Below, piece by piece: positions 34,264 through 43,232 of a stretch of 64,000 nucleotides of DNA. This stretch comes from RHKX01 sp963745755 (GTDB lineage Bacteria > Actinomycetota > Thermoleophilia > Solirubrobacterales > 70-9). A program made the position numbers and the translations under genes. The notes beneath the pieces were generated by a model that was given only the letters and a program-made list of their open reading frames with translations, was not told the origin of the DNA and searched no databases. Positions within the stretch are counted from its first letter, which is position 1, and every line of letters begins with the position of its first letter. Location of the stretch: contig CAVUYP010000001.1 of the NCBI GenBank assembly GCA_963745755.1, forward strand, positions 2,542,001 through 2,606,000. Direction: 5' to 3'.

Positions 34264-34773
34264 GTGACGGAGCTTCTCGAGCACGATCCGAAGTCAGGGA
34301 GTGGTTGGCCGGCGGTTGCCGGTGGCGGTCGTGTCGCCGATGTCGACGTCCGGGCGGCCCGGGCTTCGCTGCGCTCCCAGGTCGCGCGGCTGGAGCGGGA
34401 GCTCTCGGAGCTGTTCGCGAGCACGTTCCCGCGCCGCGGCATCGACTGGAGGGTCGCCGCCGCCGGCGGCCCGCGCGTACTCGGAGTCGCCGAGCTCGAG
34501 CGGATCCGTGACGACCTCGCCGACCGCCTCGCCGAGGCCCGGGCCGAGATCGGGCGGCGGACCGCCGAGGAGGAGGCCAACCGGGCCCTCGTCGAGCGGA
34601 TGATCGCCGACCCCGGCGAGCACCGCTGGGTGCGGGTGCGCGGTGAGGATGTCGGTGAGCGGAGCTGCAAGCACTGGCATGCGCGGCCCCGCTGGGGCCT
34701 GCTGGGGATGATTGCCGGCTGGTGGCGGGTGAAGCTCTCCTCCGGCTGTCCCTTAGCCTGCGGGGCGTGCTGA
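34264..34773 (+). CDS. Coiled-coil hypothetical protein with C-terminal Cys/Trp motif
   Basis: 169 residues from GTG 34264. Residues 28-55 and 85-115 are heptad-rich (ASLRSQVARLERELSELF; ERIRDDLADRLAEARAEI), then HRWVRVRGEDVGERSC and a tryptophan-rich end (WGLLGMIAGWWRVKLSSGCP). Not a family I can name. The C-terminal mixture of Trp, Arg and Cys suggests a small folded domain after a helical hairpin. Cytoplasmic location is likely as there is no signal peptide. Confidence 0.55.
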   Translation: MTELLEHDPKSGSGWPAVAGGGRVADVDVRAARASLRSQVARLERELSELFASTFPRRGIDWRVAAAGGPRVLGVAELERIRDDLADRLAEARAEIGRRTAEEEANRALVERMIADPGEHRWVRVRGEDVGERSCKHWHARPRWGLLGMIAGWWRVKLSSGCPLACGAC

Positions 34774-34797
34774 ACGCGCGTCCCGCCTCTAAACCCG

Positions 34798-35334
34798 ATG
34801 GCCTCCTCGAAATCGCGTAAGCGCCGCAAGCGGCGCACGCGGAGCGTCGCCGGCAGCCGGCCGGACGCTGCTGCCGAGCCGCAGCAGCCGCGCCCGGCAC
34901 CGCGCCGGCCCGCCGCCGGGCCGGACGAGGAGCCGCCGGCGCCGCCGTGGGGCAGCTTCCCGCTCGTCGAGCTCTGCGTACTGGCCGGGATCGTGATGCT
35001 GATCCTCGGCTTCTTCGTCGTCGGCGGCTCACGCGGGCCGATCCTGATCGCCGCCGGGCTCGCCCTCGCCTCGATCGGCGGCCTCGAGCTGAGCATCCGC
35101 GAGCACTTCGCCGGCTACCGTTCGCACACGGCGGTGCTGGCCGGCGTGCCGGCGCTGATCGTCCTCGGGCTGCTCTTCTACCTCGGCCCCGACGGGTTGC
35201 CGCAGCTGGCCCGGGCCGGGATCGGCGTTGCGGTCTTCGTGGTCGCGGCGCTGCTGCTGACCCGGGCGTTCAGCAACCGCTCCGGCGGCGAGCGCTACCG
35301 GTTCTCGCCGCTGCGGCCGCGCAAGCGGCGCTGA
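34798..35334 (+). CDS. Basic-tailed polytopic membrane protein
   Basis: 178 residues. A strongly basic start (SKSRKRRKRRTRS) and Pro-rich linker (20-50) precede four hydrophobic helices (about 57-76, 80-98, 111-129, 134-153) and a basic end (PLRPRKRR). No known domain. The basic N-terminus implies cytoplasmic ends. It starts 24 bases after the coiled-coil gene on the same strand, so cotranscription is likely. Confidence 0.6.
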   Translation: MASSKSRKRRKRRTRSVAGSRPDAAAEPQQPRPAPRRPAAGPDEEPPAPPWGSFPLVELCVLAGIVMLILGFFVVGGSRGPILIAAGLALASIGGLELSIREHFAGYRSHTAVLAGVPALIVLGLLFYLGPDGLPQLARAGIGVAVFVVAALLLTRAFSNRSGGERYRFSPLRPRKRR

Positions 35335-35436
35335 GCTGCCACTCCTCCAACCCCGTTCCCCTCCACCCCCGTCCCCCGGCTGGTGGAACTGCCGAGGTCG
35401 AGGAAACCGGTGACTATTGCCCCTTTTCTCGATCTC

Positions 35437-35508
35437 GGCGGCCAAGGGGAGCGGCGGTTGGGCGGCCAAGGGGAGCGGCGGTTGGGCGGCCAAGGGGAGC
35501 GGCGGTTG
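35437..35508. repeat. Three perfect tandem copies of a 24-bp unit
   Basis: Copies at 35437-35460, 35461-35484 and 35485-35508 are identical (unit begins GGCGGCCAAGG and ends GCGGCGGTTG); a partial, diverged fourth follows. The unit is 8 codons, giving the repeat AAKGSGGW or GQGERRLG on the plus strand and PLPLAAQP on the minus strand, but no convincing gene contains it. It sits between two convergent genes. Confidence 0.9.
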
Positions 35509-35601
35509 GGCTCCCAGGGGCGGGTCGGAGCGGGGGAGGGGAGGGGGTGCGTGCCGCCGGCCCGGGCTCTCCACCCCGGGCCGGCGACTGGACGGACGTG
35601 A

Positions 35602-35940
35602 TCAGCGGCGTGAGGCCTGCTTTTCCTCGAGAGCGCCTGCCAGCGCTTCCCGTTGACGCAGCGTAAGCCGGCCGAGTTGACGATTCTCGTTGACGGCCAG
35701 CGGTACCAGGAACTTGCGGGTCCTCGTTCGGCCCCAGCGCGACTGGCTGCGCAGCAACTCGGAGACGGTCATCGTCTCGGCCTCCCAGGGACAGGAGCGG
35801 ACGACCTGCTCCACCCGGAGATCTCCGGCCCGGACCGAGCGCTTCAGGGCGGCGCGCGCGAGGCGGACCCGGTTGGCGTGCTCGAGGGCACGGATATGTT
35901 GCGGCACAGCGGCTGGTGCAGCCGTCGAGGCAGCTTCCAT
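35602..35940 (-). CDS. Actinobacterial-type integration host factor (mIHF)
   Basis: 112 residues related to the actinobacterial IHF family, a nucleoid protein unrelated to proteobacterial IHF. It has the basic helical start RALEHANRVRLARAALKR, the WEAETMTVSELLRSQSRWG helix-turn region, then a helix-two-turn-helix (TRKFLVPLAVNENRQLGRLT, RQREALAGALEE). The usual GVGxxRA turn is replaced by RWGRTRTRKF. ATG 35940 has GGAGGAGG upstream. An unusually long, inverted-repeat-rich region precedes it. Confidence 0.8.
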   Translation of the reverse strand: MEAASTAAPAAVPQHIRALEHANRVRLARAALKRSVRAGDLRVEQVVRSCPWEAETMTVSELLRSQSRWGRTRTRKFLVPLAVNENRQLGRLTLRQREALAGALEEKQASRR

Positions 35941-36278
35941 ACTCACTCCTCCTCCTGCTCGAGAGCGGTGGTGATTTGACTAGGTTTTCTGCGACCGAAC
36001 GGGGGCGATCCACTGCGGATCAAGGATCCGGGAGGCCCTTGAACGGGCCCTCCGACTCGCTCCTACCCCGGTAGCGTTCGGTGCGTTGGGCACCCTAGTG
36101 ACCACGGCCCGGACGTGCCCCTCTCGCCCCCTCGATTCCGTCCGGGGCGGCCGCTAAGAGCATGTTTTTGGGGGGGCATCTGGACGGATTCGCCCTTGTG
36201 ACCAAACGGACAAGGTGAAACTACCCGAAGAGGGGTAAGGAATCGGTACGACGATGGCCGCTTGCCGGGAGCAGTGGT
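35941..36278 (-). other. 338-bp gene-free region rich in inverted repeats (ihf leader/promoter region)
   Basis: No coding potential. Perfect or near-perfect stems include GATCC-N5-GGATC (36008-36022), GGAGGCCC with GGGCCCTCC (36031-36053), CTACC-CC-GGTAG (36063-36074), GGTGC-N5-GCACC, CCGTCC paired with GGACGG around 36137-36187, CCTTGT paired with ACAAGG, and TACCC-GAAGAG-GGGTA. It lies upstream of ihf and downstream of the aminotransferase gene, both on the minus strand. It may hold a long structured 5' leader or an unrecognised small RNA. Homopolymers T5 and G7 occur at 36163-36174. Confidence 0.55.
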
Positions 36279-37550
36279 TCAGCCGGCGACGAGCTCGGGA
36301 GAGCGCTCGATGACCCGCTCGAAGATCGCCAACGCCCGGTCGAGGTGCTCGGTCTCGTGGGTCGCCATCAGGCTCGTCCGCAGCAGCGCTCCCGCCGGCG
36401 GCACCGCTGGGTGGAGGGCGACATTGGTGTAGAGGCCCTCCGCGAACAGCTCCTTCCAGAGCATCGCCGCCCTGATGTCCTCGCCGATGATCACCGGCAC
36501 GATCGGCGTCAGCGCCTCGCTGCCGTCGGGCAGGGTGGTCGGCTCGACGACGCGGAGGCCGAGGTCGTTGAGGCCGCGATGCAGGTAGGCGGCATTGTCG
36601 AGCAGCTTCGCGATCAGCTCCGGGCCCTCGTCGCGGATGATCCGCAGGGCGCCGAGCGCGGCGCCGACGGCGGCGGGAACGGCGGCGGCGCTGAACAGGA
36701 ACGAGCGCGCCGCGATCCGCAGGTAGTCGATGACCTCGGCCGGCCCGGCGATGAAGCCGCCGCAGGAGGCGAAGCTCTTCGAGAACGTGCCCATCCGCAG
36801 ATCGACCGAATCCTCGACGCCGAGCAGCTCACTGGCACCGGCCCCGCGGGCGCCGAGCGCGCCGACGCCGTGCGCCTCGTCGACCATCAGTCGCGCCCCG
36901 TAGCGCTCGCAGAGCGCGACCACCTCGGTCAGCGGGCAGATGTCGCCCTCCATCGAGAAGACGCCGTCGACGACGACGAGGACGCCGCCGCCGTCGCCTG
37001 CCGACCGCTCCAGCATCCGCTCGAGCTTGTCCATCCGGTTGTGGCGGAACGGGCGCAGCTTCGCTCCCGACAGGCGGCAGCCGTCGAGGATCGAGGCGTG
37101 GTCGCCGGAATCGCAGATGACCGTGTCGCCGGGCTGCAGGATCGTCCCGATGCAGCCGACGTTCGCCTGATAACCGGTCGTGAAGACGAGGGCGCTCTCG
37201 GTGCCCATCCAGTCGGCGAGCTCCTCCTCGAGCTCGATGTGGAGGGGGATCGTGCCGTTGAGCAGGCGCGAGCCGGTCAGCGCGGTCCCGTAGGTGTCGA
37301 GGGCGTCGCGGGCCGCCGCCTTGACGCGGGGATCGCCGGTCAGGCCGAGGTAGTTGTTGGAGCCGAGCATCAGCGTCTCGCGGCCCTCCATCTCGACGAC
37401 CGGCCCCGCCTCCGAGGTCAGCAGCCGGAAATAGGGCATCATGTCCGCCTTTTCGGCGAGCTCGAGGATCTCCCGGCGGTCGTGGTCGCGGGCCTTGGCG
37501 AATACGTCCGTGCCGATTCTCGGACCTTGCGTCGAAAGCTGTTCGCTCAT
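36279..37550 (-). CDS. Alpha-oxoamine synthase (KBL/BioF/serine palmitoyltransferase-like)
   Basis: 423-residue fold-type I PLP enzyme condensing an amino acid with an acyl-CoA and releasing CO2. Motifs: LGSNNYLGLTGDPRV, TYGTALTGSRLLNGT, DEAHGVGALG with the PLP-interacting Asp, and the Schiff-base lysine K258 in GTFSKSFASCGG. Glycine C-acetyltransferase (Kbl), 8-amino-7-oxononanoate synthase (BioF) and serine palmitoyltransferase share this fold; no biotin or threonine-degradation genes are adjacent, so substrate is open. A sphingolipid-like or signalling product is possible. Start ATG 37550. Confidence 0.85.
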   Translation of the reverse strand: MSEQLSTQGPRIGTDVFAKARDHDRREILELAEKADMMPYFRLLTSEAGPVVEMEGRETLMLGSNNYLGLTGDPRVKAAARDALDTYGTALTGSRLLNGTIPLHIELEEELADWMGTESALVFTTGYQANVGCIGTILQPGDTVICDSGDHASILDGCRLSGAKLRPFRHNRMDKLERMLERSAGDGGGVLVVVDGVFSMEGDICPLTEVVALCERYGARLMVDEAHGVGALGARGAGASELLGVEDSVDLRMGTFSKSFASCGGFIAGPAEVIDYLRIAARSFLFSAAAVPAAVGAALGALRIIRDEGPELIAKLLDNAAYLHRGLNDLGLRVVEPTTLPDGSEALTPIVPVIIGEDIRAAMLWKELFAEGLYTNVALHPAVPPAGALLRTSLMATHETEHLDRALAIFERVIERSPELVAG

Positions 37551-37609
37551 GCCGGAAGTGTTCCACTTGTGGCCGTCGCAGCGCCGAGGCGGTGCGTAGA
37601 CTGGCCGCG

Positions 37610-37933
37610 ATGAGTTCTGGACCGGTGGTTGATGCCGAGGCCGTCGAGGAGCCGCTCGGGGAGGCCGAGCGGCCGGCCGGCGAGCCGTCCGTGCGGGCGC
37701 TGCCCGAGCGTCGCTCACCCGCCGAGCTGAGCGCCTGGCGCGGCGAGGTCCGCGCGATCGCGGTCGTCGCCGCCGGCGGCATCGCCGCCGGCGCCGCGAC
37801 CGTGGCCGCCGTCAGCGCCGCCAAGGCGATGACCGGGAGCCGCAGTCGCCGCGCCGTTCGCCGGGGCCGGAACGACCGCGACGTGGTCGCGAGCCGCTCC
37901 TTCCTCGTCGACGTTCACCTGCTCGGCCGCTGA
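37610..37933 (+). CDS. Small single-span membrane protein
   Basis: 107 residues: acidic/Pro leader, one alanine/glycine-rich helix (AIAVVAAGGIAAGAATVAAV, about 47-70) and a highly basic tail (SRSRRAVRRGRNDRDVV) ending SFLVDVHLLGR. Divergent from the oxoamine synthase gene. Its stop overlaps the ATG of the DNA glycosylase, so the two are translationally coupled. Function unknown. Confidence 0.6.
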   Translation: MSSGPVVDAEAVEEPLGEAERPAGEPSVRALPERRSPAELSAWRGEVRAIAVVAAGGIAAGAATVAAVSAAKAMTGSRSRRAVRRGRNDRDVVASRSFLVDVHLLGR

Positions 37934-38934
37934 TGCCGGCCCCAGCCGCGGCGACCGCGGCCGGCCGCGGTCCCGGCGGCTCGCTGGTCGTCGACGTTGA
38001 GCCGCCCTGCACCTACCGCTTCGGCGGTCGAGTGCCCGACCGCGTCTCCCGCCATCGCGACGGCGTCTACGAGCGGTTCCTCCACGTCCGCGGCCGGCCC
38101 GTCCTCGTCCGCGCCTGGCCGCAGCCGCGGTCCCGGCGGATCGCCGTCGCCGCCCTGCCGGCGCCGGAGCCGTGGCTGCGGCGCGATTACGATGATGCCG
38201 CCGGCGAAGCCGACCTCGAGCGGGCGATCGGCCGGATCCGCCACGCGCTCGCCGTCGACGACGACCTCGGCCACTTCTACCGGCGCTTCGCAGCCGACGC
38301 GCTGCTCGGCCCGCTGATCCGGCGGATGCCCTGGTACCGAGTGCGCCGCTGCCCGGACCCGTGGGAGGCGTTCGCGTTGGCCGTGACCGAGCAGCTGATC
38401 GAGTCGCGCGAGGCGGCCGCGATCCAGCGCCGCGTCGTCCGTCGCTGGGGCGCGGTGCTCGCCGGCCCGGCCGGGACCCGGCCGCTCGCCGACGTCCCCC
38501 CGGCGGCGACGGTCGCGACCCTGGCGCCGGCCGAGCTGGTCGCCTGCGGCCTCGCCCCCAAGCGTGCCCTCGCGCTCGTCAAGGCGGCCCGCGAGGTCGC
38601 CTCCGGCCGTTGCGATCCCGGCGACGCCGGCGACGATCCGCGCCTGGTTGCGATCAGCGAGATCGGCCCCTGGACGATGCAGTGCCTCGCCCTCAACGGC
38701 CGCGGCGATCTCGATTCGCTGCCCGCCGGCGATCTCGCCTACCTGAAGCTCGTCGGCCACCTCGCCGGGTTCGGCCGCCGGGCGACGATCGCCGAGGTCG
38801 AGGATTTCTACGCCCACTACGCCCCCTATCGGGGACTTGCCGGCAAGCTGATGCTCGCCGGGTACCATCGGTCGACGGCGGCGCTGCCGCCGCTTCGATA
38901 TCACCCGCCGAACCCGGAGTACGAGGCGGCTTAG
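37933..38934 (+). CDS. AlkA-like 3-methyladenine DNA glycosylase (HhH-GPD)
   Basis: 333 residues of base-excision repair type. The C-terminal two thirds carry the helix-hairpin-helix-GPD fold: LAVTEQLIESREAAAIQRR, ISEIGPWTMQCLALNG (the HhH hairpin) and the catalytic Asp in LPAGDLAYLKLVG. The N-terminal domain (20-110) is the AlkA-like beta domain. It should excise alkylated bases from DNA in the cytoplasm. ATG 37933 overlaps the preceding stop (TGATG). No Ada-type regulator is nearby. Confidence 0.87.
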   Translation: MPAPAAATAAGRGPGGSLVVDVEPPCTYRFGGRVPDRVSRHRDGVYERFLHVRGRPVLVRAWPQPRSRRIAVAALPAPEPWLRRDYDDAAGEADLERAIGRIRHALAVDDDLGHFYRRFAADALLGPLIRRMPWYRVRRCPDPWEAFALAVTEQLIESREAAAIQRRVVRRWGAVLAGPAGTRPLADVPPAATVATLAPAELVACGLAPKRALALVKAAREVASGRCDPGDAGDDPRLVAISEIGPWTMQCLALNGRGDLDSLPAGDLAYLKLVGHLAGFGRRATIAEVEDFYAHYAPYRGLAGKLMLAGYHRSTAALPPLRYHPPNPEYEAA

Positions 38935-39068
38935 GGGATCACTTCGGGAGGTCGTCCGCTTCCCGTCCGGCCTCCGCGGCCGGCGCGGGGCGGACTTCGG
39001 ACCGTATGCGTCTGGAATCTGCCCGACGCCCGGAGACGGCAGCGAGGGCGGATTCCGGCGGCCGGCGG

Positions 39069-40073
39069 CTAGCCGGATCCTCTGGCTCTCGGCAGCAGGT
39101 CGTTGGTCAGCAGGTCGGCGGCGCGGGCGCGGGTGTCGATCTGGCCGGCGTCGTGAAGGTAGTCGGCGAACCGCTGCCAGCGGGCTGGGTCCATGAACCC
39201 GTAGCGAGCGTCGCCGGGCGGCAGCAGGCGGGGAAGCGTCGCGTCGACCTCGGCCCGGGTCAGCTCCGGATCGAGGCCGTCGCCGGCGGCGAGGACCGCC
39301 TCGGTCGCCGCCTCTGGGTCCCGCTCGGCCGCATAGGTGCCGCGCTCGAGCGCGGCGAGGAACTCCCGGATCGGCTCCGGATCGCGCGCGAGCCGGTCGG
39401 CGTCGGCAACGAGGACGAGCTCGTCGTAGGTCGGGATGCCGAGTCGATCGACCGGCACCACTCGGGGATCGAGCCCGCGCTCGGCGAGGTCGATGCCCTC
39501 GACGTTGAGGAAGCCGCCGAACATCGCGTCGGCGCGGCCGGAGATCAGCGGCTGCATCAGGTTGAAGCCGACGTCGACCTGCTCGACCGAGTCCGGATCG
39601 ACGCCGGCGCGATCGAGGATCGTCTGCAGATAGGCGGCCTGGTAGGGGATCCCAGCGGTGACGACGGTCTTGCCGGCGAGGTCGGCCGTCGCGGCGATGC
39701 CGGAGCCCGGCAGCGAGATCAACGAGGTGAGCGGGCCGTTGACGAGGGCGCCGACGGCGACGACGTCGAGCCCCTTGTCGCGGGCGAGCATGACCTCGGG
39801 CTCGTAGGAGACGGCGAGGTCGACCCGCCCCGCCGCGACCTGTTTGATCGGCGCCGAAGGATCGGAGGGGACCTGCGGCTCGACGTCGAGTCCGGCGTCG
39901 TCGAAGTAGCCGCGGTCGATCGCCGAGAGGATGCCGGCGTGGTCGGGATTGACGTAGAAGTCGAGCGCCAGGTCGAAGCGCTCCGCCCCGCCGCCGCCGT
40001 TCCCTCCGCAGCCGGTCGCGATCGTCGCGGCGAGCACGCTCGCCGCCGCCATGGTCCTCAGCTTCGTCCTCAC
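39069..40073 (-). CDS. thiY: ThiY-like thiamine-precursor ABC substrate-binding lipoprotein
   Basis: 334-residue lipoprotein (lipobox IATGCGG) of the NMT1/THI5-like binding fold. Motifs include LDFYVNPDHAGILSAIDRGY, PSDPSAPIKQVAAGRVDLAVSYEPE (in parts) and DAMFGGFLNVEG. These match pyrimidine (HMP/formylaminopyrimidine) binding proteins. Last gene of an operon thiZ-thiX-thiY, on the minus strand, that begins with a TPP riboswitch. GTG 40073 has AGGAGGAG upstream and overlaps the permease stop (GTGA). Confidence 0.88.
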   Translation of the reverse strand: MRTKLRTMAAASVLAATIATGCGGNGGGGAERFDLALDFYVNPDHAGILSAIDRGYFDDAGLDVEPQVPSDPSAPIKQVAAGRVDLAVSYEPEVMLARDKGLDVVAVGALVNGPLTSLISLPGSGIAATADLAGKTVVTAGIPYQAAYLQTILDRAGVDPDSVEQVDVGFNLMQPLISGRADAMFGGFLNVEGIDLAERGLDPRVVPVDRLGIPTYDELVLVADADRLARDPEPIREFLAALERGTYAAERDPEAATEAVLAAGDGLDPELTRAEVDATLPRLLPPGDARYGFMDPARWQRFADYLHDAGQIDTRARAADLLTNDLLPRARGSG

Positions 40074-40879
40074 CCTGCTCCTCCTCGTTCTCGTTGGTCA
40101 CGATCGGGCTCGCCCCACCAGGCGATCCGCCGTTCGATCAGGCTCAGGGACGCGAACAGCACAACCGCCATCGCCGACAGCCAGACCATCGCCGCGAACA
40201 GGCGCGGCACCTCGAGCTGGGCGTTGTCGACGAGCATCAGGTGGCCGAGGCCGTCGTTGGCTCCAGCCCACTCGCCGAAGACCGCTCCGATCACCGCGAC
40301 GGCGGCGGCGATCTTGGCGCCGCTGAGCAGGAAGGGAAGCGCTGTCGGCGCCTCGAGCACGGTCAGCACCCGCAGCCTGCCGGCGCCGAGCGAGCGCATC
40401 AGCTTGCGCTGGGTGGGGGGCACCGTGCCGAGGCCGTCGAGGGTGTTGACGGCGATCGGGAAGAAGCAGATCAGCGTGATGATCGCGATCTTCGGCCCGA
40501 TCCCGAAGCCGAACCAGACGACGAGGATCGGCGCGACGACGATCACCGGGATCGTCTGCGAGGCGATCACGAGCGGATAGGAGACCCGGCGGAGGAGCGG
40601 TGAGAGATGGAGGAGGACGGCTGTCGCTACGCCGAGCAGCAGCGCCGCCGCGAAGCCGGCGAGCACCTCCTCGAACGTGACCAAGGCGTTCTCGGCGAGC
40701 AGCGAGCGGTCGATCCACAGCGACTCGCCGATATCGGCCGGGCGAGGGGACGAGGAAGCGGTCGAGGCGGAGGGCATCCGCGAGGGTGCCGCTGGAGGCG
40801 GCGAGCTGCCAGATCGCGAGCAGGACGGCGACCGCGATCAGCGTCGGCCAGAGGCGCCGGACGGCACTGAGACGGGCGC

Positions 40880-40883
<4 letters not shown>
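40070..40883 (-). CDS. thiX: ThiX-like ABC transporter permease, frameshifted
   Basis: Permease of the thiamine-precursor importer, about 271 residues after correction. N-terminus MSARLSAVRRLWPTLIAVA, then RFLVPSPADIGESLW is restored by deleting one C from a CCC run near 40747. Later parts carry the binding-protein-dependent transport motif (EAPTALPFLLSGAKIAAAVA, GEWAGANDGLG) facing the ATPase. Six helices are expected. Start ATG 40883 overlaps the ATPase stop; the end overlaps thiY. Confidence 0.85.
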
Positions 40884-41636
<753 letters not shown>

Positions 41637-41701
41637 GGCGGCGGCTGCTTGGGCCTTGTCGGCGACCGGTCGGGTCGCGGCTGGGTGCCTCTCGGCGATG
41701 A

Positions 41702-41803
41702 CGATCTTCCCTTCGCGCGAATTACCGCACAGGTTCGGAGGGTCAGCGCCGGGCGGGGAGTCCGGAGACGCTATCTCAGCCCGCTGCCCGCGAGCACCCC
41801 TTG
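41702..41803 (-). ncRNA. TPP riboswitch (THI element)
   Basis: On the minus strand the conserved order is clear: AGGGGTGC at the 5' side, GGGCTGAGATAG (CUGAGA box), CTGACCCTCCGAACCTG, GCGGTAATTCGCGCGAAGGGAA at the 3' side (quoted in parts: GAACCTG, GTAAT, GCGAAGGGAA). These match the thiamine pyrophosphate aptamer. It precedes thiZXY and should switch them off when TPP is plentiful. The expression platform is not obvious: no T-rich terminator is seen, so translational control of the ATPase gene is likelier. Confidence 0.92.
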
Positions 41804-41812
41804 ACCGGGTCG

Positions 41813-41818
41813 ATCATA
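41813..41818 (-). promoter_or_regulatory. Probable -10 of the thi operon
   Basis: TATGAT on the minus strand ends 9 bases before the riboswitch 5' end, placing the transcription start at about 41806, as expected for a riboswitch leader. No convincing -35 was found. Confidence 0.5.
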
Positions 41819-41841
41819 GCCACGTCGCGCCCGGGGTCGCC

Positions 41842-43227
41842 TCAGGGGCGGGCGACGACGTCTACGAAGTGCTCGAGGTGCTTGGTCGTCCAGCACTCGA
41901 AAGCCTCCGTGGTGTGCGGCTCGTAGGCGGCCATCACCGAGTCGCCGTAGTTCCAGTACAGGCGCGGCTCCGGGTTCAGCCAGAACGTCCGGCCGGCCCG
42001 GTCGCAGAGTCGCGCGAACGCGGCGGCATGGGGGTCGCGCCCGTTCGTCCTGGCGTCGCCGAGGACGATCACCGTCGATCGCGGATCGAGGTCGGCCGAG
42101 ATCTCCTCGAGGAACTCGAGCCAGACCCGTCCGTAGTCGGTGTAGCCGGAGATGTCGGCGACGCCGCCGTCCTGGCTGATCCGCTCGCTGATCTTGCTGA
42201 AGTCGCGCTCGCGCTCGAACGTCTCGGTCACCTCGCTGATCCGCTCGATGAACACGAAGCTGCGGAGCTTGCGGAACGAGTCGTGCAGCGCGTGCAGGAC
42301 GCTGAGGAAGAAGACGCTTGCCGAGGTGACCGAGGTGGAGACGTCGCAGAGCACGTAGATCTCCGGCCGGCGCGGCCGCTTCGGTCGGTAGCGCAGCGTC
42401 AGCGGCACCCCGCCCGTCTCCAGCGAGGTGCGCATCGTCCGGCGGACGTCGACGACCCGTCCGCGCCGTCGTCCGCGCTGCTCGTTTCCGAGCGTGGCGA
42501 GGCGGCGCTTCAGCATCGTCACCGAACGATGGACCGCCGCCAGATCCTGGGTCGGATTCGTTGGCAGCGCCCGGTCGAGGTCGGCGAGCGGCCGAGCCGG
42601 CGGCAGGCTGCCGGTGCGCTCGATTAAGCCCTTCTCGAGCTCGCGGCGCAGGTGCGACTCGAAGCGGCGGACGCCGTCGCGGTCGAGCTCGACGTCCTCG
42701 CCGGCGCCGTCGGGCTGGCTCGAGCCCGGCGTCAGCCCGAGCGAGCGGCGGATCCGCTGGACGTCGACTCCGACGACGCCGGAGCCCTCGCCGCGCCGCC
42801 CGAAGGCGGCGACGGCGAGCTGGGCGAGGTCGCGCATCCGCGCCTCGTCGCCGTCGGCGATCGCCTGGCGGATCATCTCGGTGAGCTCGTCGACGTCGAT
42901 TCGCTCACCGTCCCCGGGCTCGCCGGAAGCCGATCGGTCCGGCTCGGCGTCGCCCTCGCGGTCGATCGCCTCGAGCTCGGCGGCCCGGAAGAACCAGCGA
43001 TCGAAGACGAGCTCGAACAGCCGCCGGTCCTCCTGCGACTTGGTCAACGTCGCAGCGAGCGCCTCACGGAACTGCGAGCGGTCGCTCCACGGGACCTGCT
43101 CGACGGCCGCGAAGCAGTCGAGGATCTCGGCCGTGCCGATCGCGAGGCCCTCGCTGCGCAGCTCGTCGCAGAACGCGACCAGCTGATCGGCGATCAGGCC
43201 GTTGCGCGCGTCGGCGGCGGCGGGCAC
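41842..43227 (-). CDS. VWA domain protein, CoxE-like
   Basis: 461 residues. The C-terminal half is a von Willebrand factor A domain with the MIDAS start LCDVSTSVTSASVFF (DxSxS), VTETFERERDF, DYGRVWLEF and VIVLGDARTNG. The N-terminal half is helical and charged. CoxE-type proteins act with MoxR AAA+ ATPases in metallocluster or complex maturation (carbon monoxide dehydrogenase in the best-known case), but no such target enzyme is nearby. GTG 43227 lies 5 bases after the moxR stop, so they form a pair. Confidence 0.85.
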   Translation of the reverse strand: MPAAADARNGLIADQLVAFCDELRSEGLAIGTAEILDCFAAVEQVPWSDRSQFREALAATLTKSQEDRRLFELVFDRWFFRAAELEAIDREGDAEPDRSASGEPGDGERIDVDELTEMIRQAIADGDEARMRDLAQLAVAAFGRRGEGSGVVGVDVQRIRRSLGLTPGSSQPDGAGEDVELDRDGVRRFESHLRRELEKGLIERTGSLPPARPLADLDRALPTNPTQDLAAVHRSVTMLKRRLATLGNEQRGRRRGRVVDVRRTMRTSLETGGVPLTLRYRPKRPRRPEIYVLCDVSTSVTSASVFFLSVLHALHDSFRKLRSFVFIERISEVTETFERERDFSKISERISQDGGVADISGYTDYGRVWLEFLEEISADLDPRSTVIVLGDARTNGRDPHAAAFARLCDRAGRTFWLNPEPRLYWNYGDSVMAAYEPHTTEAFECWTTKHLEHFVDVVARP

Positions 43228-43232
43228 GTCGC

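Noticed and set aside
35437..35508. CRISPR array
   Set aside because: Copies are directly adjacent with no spacers, not palindromic, and no cas genes are near.
36190..36278. c-di-GMP-I riboswitch
   Set aside because: Fragments such as GAAACTACCC and GGGGTAAGG look faintly similar, but the conserved GACGCAAAGCC-type core and the downstream helix are absent.
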